A DNA stretch of 64,000 nt. Source: Demequina iriomotensis. Lineage in GTDB: Bacteria; Actinomycetota; Actinomycetes; Actinomycetales; Demequinaceae. Numbering within the stretch: the stretch's first letter is position 1; each line of letters opens with the position of its first letter. Positions 53,631 through 61,500 of the stretch are shown here, piece by piece. The translations under genes were made by a program, and so were the position numbers. The DNA lies in assembly GCF_000971395.1 (NCBI RefSeq), contig NZ_BBME01000018.1:1-64000 (forward strand), read 5' to 3'. The notes beneath the pieces were generated by a model. The model saw only the letters and a list, made by a program, of their open reading frames with translations, was not told where the DNA came from and ran no database searches.

Positions 53631-56159
53631 TCATCGTCGTCTCCTCGTCGATGAGGAGCCACCGCGCGGCGGCACGGTCCGCCAACGCTCGTCGCTGTGC
53701 TCGCGCCTCGCATCGGCCCGCGCTCCGGAGCCGCGCCCCAGCAGCGAGCGGGTCGACAGGCGCGAGGCGAGCCTACGCCACGCGCTCCGTCGCGCCCGCA
53801 GCTCCGCGCGGTCGCGCGCGAGAAGGTCCCAGACGAGCCGCGCATCGTCCTGCTCGACCCCCTCCGACGTGAACGTCGCGCGGTCAGCGAGCGCCGCGAG
53901 CGCGACGCCGTGGGTGGTGCCGTACGCCTGGGCGAGCTCGTGACGCGTGGCGAGCGGCATGGGGTCGAGCCCCGTGTCGAGGCCGAGGTCGACGTACTCG
54001 TCCCACCCTCCCTCGGCGACCGCCCGGGCGGGGCCCCGACGACGACGACGACGCCTCGCCGCCTTGGCGATGAGCACACCGAGCACCGGGCCCAGCAGGA
54101 GCAGGAGGATGACGGCGCTCACCAGCACCGTCCGCACGGTGCCGGTGAACCACGGCAGGGCGTCGTCGAGCGCGGGCGCGACGTCGCCGCCGCCGCTGCG
54201 TCCCTTGAGCGCGGCGACGGCGTCCACCGGCTCGGCGCGGTCGGGGTCGGTCGCGGTGGGCAGCGCGGGGTCCGTCTCCGTCGCGATGCTCGGGGTCAGG
54301 GGCGCCGTGTGCTGCGGCGTGACGTCCACCGGGATCCACTCGCCGGCGGCCGAGCGCACCTCGGTCCACGCGCTGAGGTTGCGGCCGCGGCACACCTCGA
54401 TGCACGTCTCGGGCGCCCAGCTCTGCGCATCGGTGTCGGCGATGCGCACGCCCACGACCACCCGCGCGGGGAAGCCCAGCTCCGCCGCGAGCAGCGCGAC
54501 GGCGACGGAGAACTGCTCGTCGTCGCCGACGGCGGCCACCAGCTGAGCGTCGCTCGCCTCGGCGCCGAGCTCGGCCTCGCGCTCGAGGAGCGCGGTGAAG
54601 AGGCGATCGATGCGGTCGTAGGAGTGCCCGGCAGCGGAGGGCTCGAACGTGTAGTCGCCCAGGCCCTGGACCCACTGCGGACTGCCGTCGACCGTGAGCG
54701 CATGGCTGAGGTAGCCCCGCGCGCGCAGCCGCTCCACGAGCGTGGCGAGCCCGGCCCCGTCGCGCGTGACCCCCTGCGCCTCGACCCAGTCGCCGAGCGA
54801 CGCCGGGATCAGCTCCGACGGCACTCCCGACCCGCCGGGGGAGGGACCCGCCGCGGCGAGCGAGGTGGCGACGGGCGCCGCCGCGGTGACGGCGAGCGCG
54901 TCGCCCGCGGCCACGCCGCCGTCGAGCGCGACCACCGCGGCGGCCGCCTCGGGCGCGTAGTAGAACGCGTCGGCGAGGGAGGCGGCTCGGGGGCCCGTGA
55001 GCCGCGCGCCGCCGAGCGCGCCCGGCAGGGGAGCCCAGGGGCCCTCGAGCCCCTCGATGGTCACCGTGAGGCTCACCTCCTCGGCGCCGTCGAGCGGCAG
55101 GCTCGACGGCACGCGCTGGAAGCGCAGGGGGGTGTAGCCGTCGGGCGCCACGGCCGTGTAGGCGCTCCCGTCGAAGAACGGCAGGGTCGCGATGCGCACC
55201 CGGTCCACCGGCCCGGTCGCGTCGGCCACGGTGAACAGCGGCGCGTCGTAGAGCGCGTCGGAGAACGATGCGCGGTAGGTGGTGAGCGGCGACACGGACC
55301 GGTCGACCACGAGCCGCGGGGTCACGGCGGTGCGCGCGACCTCGCGCGGCTGGGACTGGGCGACCGGCACCGCCACGGCGACCGCGGCGAGCAGCGCGAC
55401 CACCAGCACGCCGGCGCCCAGCCCGAAGCGCCCGAGCGCGCGACCGGGCGCACGCACGCCGCGCACCCCGCCGCCCGCGCCGTGCAGCGCGACGTGGCGC
55501 AGGTCCGCCATCCGCCACAGCACCCAGCCGAGCGTCGCGCCCCACGCACCCAGGCCGATGAGGATCTCGCGGCTGAGGTCGCCCGCGACGCCGGGCAGCG
55601 CGTCGAGTCCCGTGCGTGCGGCGGGTCCGACGGCGACCGCGACCGCGAAGGCGGCGCCGCCTACGGCCACGGACAGCCCCCACCACCGTGCGCGGGTCCC
55701 GGCCCACACGATGCCGGCGGTGGTGACCGCGACCATCAGCAGCGGCACGGCGAGCGTCGCCTCGTAGTCGCCCAGCGGGACGGGCAGCGTGACGATGTCC
55801 TTCCAGCCGGTCACGGGCGCGCGCACGGCCTGGATCGCCGCCTTCACCAGCGACTCGGGGCCGCGCAGGGCGCCGGGGATCGCCACGAGGAGGGCCCCGC
55901 CCAGGTAGCCGACGCCGAGCAGCGTGAGGAGCAGCCCGGGCCCGCGGCGCGCGAGGAGCGTGAGCATGCTCGCGCCGAGGCCGATGACCGCGCCGACGAG
56001 CACCACGAGCCCGTAGCGCGCCGGGGCGGCGTCCGATGCGACGTACACGGGGCGCAGCGTGAGCACCACCGTCCCGGCCATCGCGAGCGCATAGAGGCAT
56101 GCGCCCAGCAGCACCCGGGGCCGGACCGCGGCGCGCGTGGCGCGCTCCCGCGCCATCAT
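53631..56159 (-). CDS. Transglutaminase-like membrane protein lacking catalytic Cys and His
   Basis: This 842-residue protein has about six N-terminal helices and a beta-rich extracytoplasmic region. A transglutaminase-like fold follows (ELGFPARVVVGVRI ... LSAWTEVRSAAGEWIPVDVTP), then one C-terminal helix and a cytoplasmic Arg-rich tail. In active family members the fold begins with a Cys (GDCEQF) and has HAWVEV; here these read GDDEQF and SAWTEV, so nucleophile and His are absent. It is probably a structural or peptide-binding module. It overlaps the DUF58 gene by ATGA. Confidence 0.85.
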   Translation of the reverse strand: MMARERATRAAVRPRVLLGACLYALAMAGTVVLTLRPVYVASDAAPARYGLVVLVGAVIGLGASMLTLLARRGPGLLLTLLGVGYLGGALLVAIPGALRGPESLVKAAIQAVRAPVTGWKDIVTLPVPLGDYEATLAVPLLMVAVTTAGIVWAGTRARWWGLSVAVGGAAFAVAVAVGPAARTGLDALPGVAGDLSREILIGLGAWGATLGWVLWRMADLRHVALHGAGGGVRGVRAPGRALGRFGLGAGVLVVALLAAVAVAVPVAQSQPREVARTAVTPRLVVDRSVSPLTTYRASFSDALYDAPLFTVADATGPVDRVRIATLPFFDGSAYTAVAPDGYTPLRFQRVPSSLPLDGAEEVSLTVTIEGLEGPWAPLPGALGGARLTGPRAASLADAFYYAPEAAAAVVALDGGVAAGDALAVTAAAPVATSLAAAGPSPGGSGVPSELIPASLGDWVEAQGVTRDGAGLATLVERLRARGYLSHALTVDGSPQWVQGLGDYTFEPSAAGHSYDRIDRLFTALLEREAELGAEASDAQLVAAVGDDEQFSVAVALLAAELGFPARVVVGVRIADTDAQSWAPETCIEVCRGRNLSAWTEVRSAAGEWIPVDVTPQHTAPLTPSIATETDPALPTATDPDRAEPVDAVAALKGRSGGGDVAPALDDALPWFTGTVRTVLVSAVILLLLLGPVLGVLIAKAARRRRRRRGPARAVAEGGWDEYVDLGLDTGLDPMPLATRHELAQAYGTTHGVALAALADRATFTSEGVEQDDARLVWDLLARDRAELRARRSAWRRLASRLSTRSLLGRGSGARADARREHSDERWRTVPPRGGSSSTRRRR

Positions 56160-57523
56160 CGGCGCGACGCTCCTCGGGCGAGCAGCTGGCGCAGGTCGTC
56201 GAGCACGCCGAGGCTCACCACCTCGATGCCGCCCAGCGCGTGCATCCGCGGCTCCTGCGCGGGCGCGCACACCACCGCCCCGACGGAGACGTCCGCCGGG
56301 AACCTCAGCGCCGCGGTGCGCAGCGCATCGTGCCCCAGCGCCGAGCCCGTGACGAGCACCGCGAGCGACGTGCCCTGGTCGTCCTCCGCGACCATGCGCG
56401 TGACCGTCGCGAGGTGCATCGCGGCGTCGCTCGACCCGATGCCCGCGAGGTCGTCGAGCAGCGCGCGCGGCGACCCGACGCGCAGCGCCCGCAGGGAGCG
56501 CACCGAGGCGCGCGCGAACTCGGGCACCTCGCCGCTCGCGACGGCGCGCACCTCGCGGCCGTCGCGGATCGCCCGGGTCCCGAGCGATCCGAGCGCGCTC
56601 ACCGCCATCTCGAACTCGTCGTCGTCGCGGTAGGAGCCGCGGTCGACGTCGAGGACCAGCGTGAGCAGCGAGCGACGGGTCTCCTCGAACTGCCGGACCA
56701 TGAGCGTCCCGGTCTTTGCCGTGGACTTCCAGTGGATGTGCCGCTGTGCGTCGCCGCGCTGGTACTCCCGCACGGCATGGAAGGAGATGTCCTCGTTCGT
56801 GAGGATGCGCACCGCCTGGCCCTCGAGGTCGCGCACCCAGCCGAGCGAGGTGCTGGGGACCTCGACAGTCCGCGGGTGCACGTAGAGCGTCTGGACCTCG
56901 TCCCACGCGCGGTGACGACGCAGCAGGTGCAGCGGGTCGGTGCGGGCCGATGCGGCGGGGCCCACCTCGACGATGCCGCGCGGCCGCGCCGGGATGGTGA
57001 CGCGCTCGGCCCATTCGGCGTGTCCGCGCATGAGGGGCACGTGAAGCTCGACCAGGGCCTCGCCGACCGGCAGCTCGACGCTGCCGGGCAGCGCCGCATG
57101 GCGGCCCTCGTTGACCACCACGACCGATCCCGCGGTCGGCTCGCCGGCGATCACCGCGTCGCGGTCCAGCGCGAACGTCACGCGGTAGCGCACGTCGCCG
57201 AGCAGGAACGGCACGGCCGCGAGGAGCAGCACGAGTCCCGCCACGCCCGCGACGAGCGCCTCCTCCCAGCCCCACCCCAACCCGGCGGCGAGGCCCGCCG
57301 CGGTCCAGCCGGCCACCGCCCAGCCGGCCGGGGTCACCACGGCCCGCACCGCGCGCCAGCCGGCGGCGATCACGCCGCCGACGGCGCGTCCCGCCTGGTC
57401 CAGCCTGAGCCGCGCCCCGACCACCCGACCCCGAGGCGCATCGGCCACCTCGGTGCGCGTCGAGTACGTCCCGGTGACGGCGGTGCGCGTCCGGGTCGCG
57501 GTGAGGTCGGGGCGGTCGGTCAC
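56156..57523 (-). CDS. DUF58 domain membrane protein
   Basis: This 455-residue protein has two helices near residues 60-105, a beta-sandwich-like segment, then the DUF58 signature YQRGDAQRHIHWKSTAKTG near residue 270 followed by LVRQFEE-type and LTLVLDVDRGSY sequence. DUF58 proteins belong to vWA-like partners of MoxR ATPases. The GTG start is coupled to the MoxR stop (GTGA). In this operon it likely acts with MoxR to assemble or activate envelope components. Confidence 0.9.
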   Translation of the reverse strand: MTDRPDLTATRTRTAVTGTYSTRTEVADAPRGRVVGARLRLDQAGRAVGGVIAAGWRAVRAVVTPAGWAVAGWTAAGLAAGLGWGWEEALVAGVAGLVLLLAAVPFLLGDVRYRVTFALDRDAVIAGEPTAGSVVVVNEGRHAALPGSVELPVGEALVELHVPLMRGHAEWAERVTIPARPRGIVEVGPAASARTDPLHLLRRHRAWDEVQTLYVHPRTVEVPSTSLGWVRDLEGQAVRILTNEDISFHAVREYQRGDAQRHIHWKSTAKTGTLMVRQFEETRRSLLTLVLDVDRGSYRDDDEFEMAVSALGSLGTRAIRDGREVRAVASGEVPEFARASVRSLRALRVGSPRALLDDLAGIGSSDAAMHLATVTRMVAEDDQGTSLAVLVTGSALGHDALRTAALRFPADVSVGAVVCAPAQEPRMHALGGIEVVSLGVLDDLRQLLARGASRR

Positions 57524-58479
57524 ACGAGGTCCCGCTGGCTGGGCGGCGCGGTGTCGAGCAGGATCTGGCCGATGACGGCCCCCTGCGTGACGCCGTCGAA
57601 CTCCGCCTCGGGGTCGAGGATGAGCCGGTGCGCGAGCACCACCTCCGCGAGCGCCTTCACGTCGTCCGGCACCACGTAGTGACGGCCGTGCGCGAGCGCC
57701 CAGGTGCGCGACGCGGAGGCGAGGGCCAGCGCGCCGCGCATCGACGCGCCGAGGCGCACCTGGGTCGCGGAGCGGGTCGCGCCGACGATGCGCGCGATGT
57801 AGTCCGAGATGAGCGCGTGCTGCTGCACGTCGTGCGTGAGCTCGGACATCGTGGTGATGGTGTCGAGCTCCGCGATCGCCGGCACCGTCATGCGCGCCGG
57901 GCGCTTGGGCTCGAGGATGCGCAGCGTCGCGGCATGGTCCGGGTAGCCGAGCGACGTGCGCATGAGGAAGCGGTCCAGCTGCGCCTCGGGCAGCGAGTAC
58001 GTGCCCGCCTGCTCGATCGGGTTCTGCGTCGCGACCACCATGAACGGCGCCCCGACCTCGCGCGTGACGCCGTCGACAGTGACCTGGCGCTCCTCCATGA
58101 CCTCGAGCAGCGCGGACTGCGTCTTGGGCGACGCCCGGTTGACCTCGTCCGCCAGCACCACGTTCGCGAACACCGGGCCGTGATGGAACTCGAAGCGCCC
58201 CTGGTCGTACACCGTCACGCCGGTGACGTCGCCGGGCAGCAGGTCGGGCGTGAACTGGATGCGTGTGCTCGTGCCCTTGACGGTCTGGGCGATCGCGCGC
58301 GCGAGCGACGTCTTGCCGGTGCCGGGCACGTCCTCGAGCAGCAGGTGCCCTTCCGCGATCATCGCCGTGAAGGCGAGCTCGATCACGTGCCGCTTCCCCA
58401 CCACGGCCCGCTCGACGTTGTCGACGAGCTTGCCGAAGGTGGTCTCGAACCACTGCGTGTGCTCGGAGGTCAGGGCCAC
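57520..58479 (-). CDS. moxR: MoxR-family AAA+ ATPase
   Basis: This 319-residue AAA+ protein has Walker A as LEDVPGTGKTSLARAI, Walker B as VVLADEVNRASPKTQSALLEVMEE, and sensor 1 in VVATQNPIEQAGTY. A C-terminal helical lid is present. MoxR ATPases act as chaperones with DUF58/vWA proteins. The GTG start has AAAGGAGG 5 nt upstream, the strongest ribosome binding site seen in the window. It lies 52 nt after the giant Ig-like gene, in an interval that contains one copy of the GGACGATGCG 10-mer. Confidence 0.95.
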   Translation of the reverse strand: MALTSEHTQWFETTFGKLVDNVERAVVGKRHVIELAFTAMIAEGHLLLEDVPGTGKTSLARAIAQTVKGTSTRIQFTPDLLPGDVTGVTVYDQGRFEFHHGPVFANVVLADEVNRASPKTQSALLEVMEERQVTVDGVTREVGAPFMVVATQNPIEQAGTYSLPEAQLDRFLMRTSLGYPDHAATLRILEPKRPARMTVPAIAELDTITTMSELTHDVQQHALISDYIARIVGATRSATQVRLGASMRGALALASASRTWALAHGRHYVVPDDVKALAEVVLAHRLILDPEAEFDGVTQGAVIGQILLDTAPPSQRDLV

Positions 58480-58531
58480 AGCGGCCTCCTTTCGTGACGC
58501 CCCCGCGGGGGACGATGCGTGGCGCGCGCCG

Positions 58532-61500
58532 TCATGGCGTCACCGTGGGATCGGGGGTGGGCTCGGGCGGCGCACCGCCGCACGTCACGGCGGCGCCCGT
58601 CCACGGGGCGATGCCGGCGAGATCGCCCTGGAAGGTCACGGTCACGCTCGCGGAGCGCATGAGCGTCGCGTCCGTGGTCGCGGCGCCGCCCGCGTCGAGC
58701 ATCGTCACCGCGGCGGAGAAGTCCGCCGCCGTGCCGCCGAAGGTCGCGACGGGCTGGGTGCCGACGGTGCAGGCCGCGAAGGTGACGGTGGGCCGGTAGG
58801 TCGCGCCGGCCTCCGCGGTGACGGGCGTGGTCTGCGTCGAGCACGTGCGCTGACCGCCGCCGAAGTCGACGCAGTAATAGGCGACGACGCTCACGTCGCG
58901 TCCCGCGACCATGACGTCCGCGAAGGACCGCGACGTGGTGCCGTCCGAGCCGCGGTACCAGATCTCGAGGCCGGCGCGCGGCTGCCACTGCGGCTCGCCC
59001 GCGAGCGCGGTGGTGCAGCTGGTGCCCGCGCCGACGCAGGTGTCCGCGACGCGGTAGCCGCGCTGCAGCACGGGAGCGCCGGGGTCCTGGAAGGCGGCGA
59101 ACACGACGTCGACGGTCGCGGCCTCGCCGAAGGTGCGGTCCTCGACGCGGCTCTCCGCGCACACCGTCACGGTGTTGTTGGCGTTCGCGTTCACCGCGAC
59201 GGTGAACGACGCGGTGCCGCCCGCCGCCTGGACCAAGTCGGTGCAGCGGCCGTTCGCCACGCGTCCGACCCACGTGGTCGAGCCCGCGCCGCCGGACGCC
59301 ACCGAGGCGGTGATGGTGGCCCGGTCGGCGCCGGTCGTGTAGGCGTAGGCGGCGTTGGACAGGGTCGGGCGGCCGACGCCGTTGGCGGTGACCGTGACGC
59401 CGGCGCCCTCCGCCTGCGGATCGCCCGCGGGCGGCAGGTCCAGGCCCGTGAGCGGCGCGATGGTCACGTCGACGGGGGTGTTGGAGCCGATGGCCACGCC
59501 GTCGAGCCGCTGGCGCCCCGAGGACACCGCGATGGTCTGCTCGGTCCCGCCGACCGTGATGCGCACCGCGCTGGTCGAGGGGTCGGCGATGTCGAGCACC
59601 AGGTCGATGCGGCCGCCGTCGCCGGACGTCACGGACGGCTGCCACGACACGACGGTGGGCTGGGCGGGCGCGGCGTACGCCCACGCGACCGTGGTCGGAC
59701 CCGCGCTCGCCCGTCCCACGGCGTTGACCGCATAGGCCGTGTAGGTCGCCTTGGCGCCGTTCGCCAGCCCCGCGATCGGCGTGCACACGCCCGCGGGGGT
59801 GCACGTCGCGACCGTGGTGCCGCCCGTGACGATGTCGAAGCCGAGCAGCGCGGGGTACGCCCCGGCGGCCGCGCCGGGCGTCACCGCGAGCGTCGCGGTG
59901 CCGTCCCCGTAATCCGTCTGCACCACGCGCGTGGCGGCACGCGGATAGCCCTGCAGGTCGAGCGAGATGGTGCCCCCGCGCTCCGCCCCGCTCACGCGCC
60001 CCTGCGCGTCGCGCACGCTGAAGACCGCGTCGCACACGCCGCCGGGGGCGGAGGACCCCCAGCTCGCGCGCACCGCGCCCGGACCGACGACGGTGAAGCG
60101 CACGTCGGGGCAGTCGCCGGCGCCCACCACATCGACGACCTCGAGGGGGGTGCCCGGCAGAGGGTTGACCTCGCCGCTCGTCTCGATCACCGAGAACGTG
60201 CAGCCGTCGCCGTCGGCCTGCGAGCAGCGCTGGACCACGGATCCGCCCTTGGGGAGGCGGGAGGGCGCGGATCCGACGATGAGGGAGAGCACGCGCGGCT
60301 GCACCTCGGGGTGGTCCGGAAGCGACACGGTCACCGACTCCGCGCGGCCCGGCGTCGCAGCGTCGGCCGCGGTGAGCGTCAGCGTCGCACCGTCGCGCGC
60401 GACCGTGAACAGCTGGCCCGAGTACGACGCGACCACGTCGACCGCCGCCGCCTTCGCCCCCTCGGGCCACCGCACCATCTGGCCCAGGTCGAAGCTCGCG
60501 GTGGCGCCGGGCGACAGCTCGAGCGAGGCGCTCACCAGGCTCGGCACGGGATCCGTGGGGACCACGGTGACGGGCACGGGCAGCATCGTCCACGCGTCCT
60601 GGTCCACGAGCCGCACCGCGACGAGGCACGTGTCCGTGTAGGGCGCGCCGCGCCCCGCCTCGTAGCGCACCCGCGTGTCGCCCGCGCTCACGCAGCGACC
60701 GGCCTCACGCGCACCGCCCGCGGCCACCTGCGCCGCGTCGACCTCGATCGCCGTGCCCTCGGGCGCGGCGAGCAGGGGCCGCACGTCGACGGTCGCGGTG
60801 CTGTCCTCGTCGACCTGGATCCTCGCGTCCTCCCGCAGCGCGAGGCGGAGGTCCTGCCCGCCCAGCACGCGCAGGAAGCCGTAGCCGACGGCGGGCTCGC
60901 CCGCGAAGTCGGTGCCCTCGACGCGGAACGCGACGATGCGCGTCTGGTCCGGCAGCGGCCCGGACAGCGTGGAGCCGACCGCCGTCACGTCGGTCGGGTC
61001 GCCCCACAGGGACAGGCGGAGCGTCGGCGCGTCGCCGCTCGACCATGCCACGGTGCCGTCGAGCACGTCGACGCCCTGCGGGAAGGCGTCGCGATCCTCG
61101 AGGGTCAGCACCGTGTCGGTGACGATGGGCACGTCGACCACGCGCTCGCGCACCCCCTTGATCACGATGCGACCCTGCGCGAGCGAGCCGGTCGCGTTGC
61201 GCACGGTGTAGAGGAACGCGTAGGAGCCGACGTCCTGCGGCACGTCGAAGGTCACGAGCCCCTCGGGCAGGGCGGCGGCGAGCTCCGCGGCGGAGGGCAG
61301 CAGCGCGGCGAGCGCCGCATGCTCCGCGGTGCCCTCGACGGCGTCGGGGCGCACGTCCGTCAGCTCGAGCGCGCCGCCGGTGAGGTCCAGGTCGTTCGCG
61401 AGCGGCTGCACCACGGTCTGACGGCCGGTGCCGGCCTGGACCTGGACGAAGTCGGAGTAGGTCACGGGAGCCGGATCGGCCTCCACCGCGACCACGCCGA

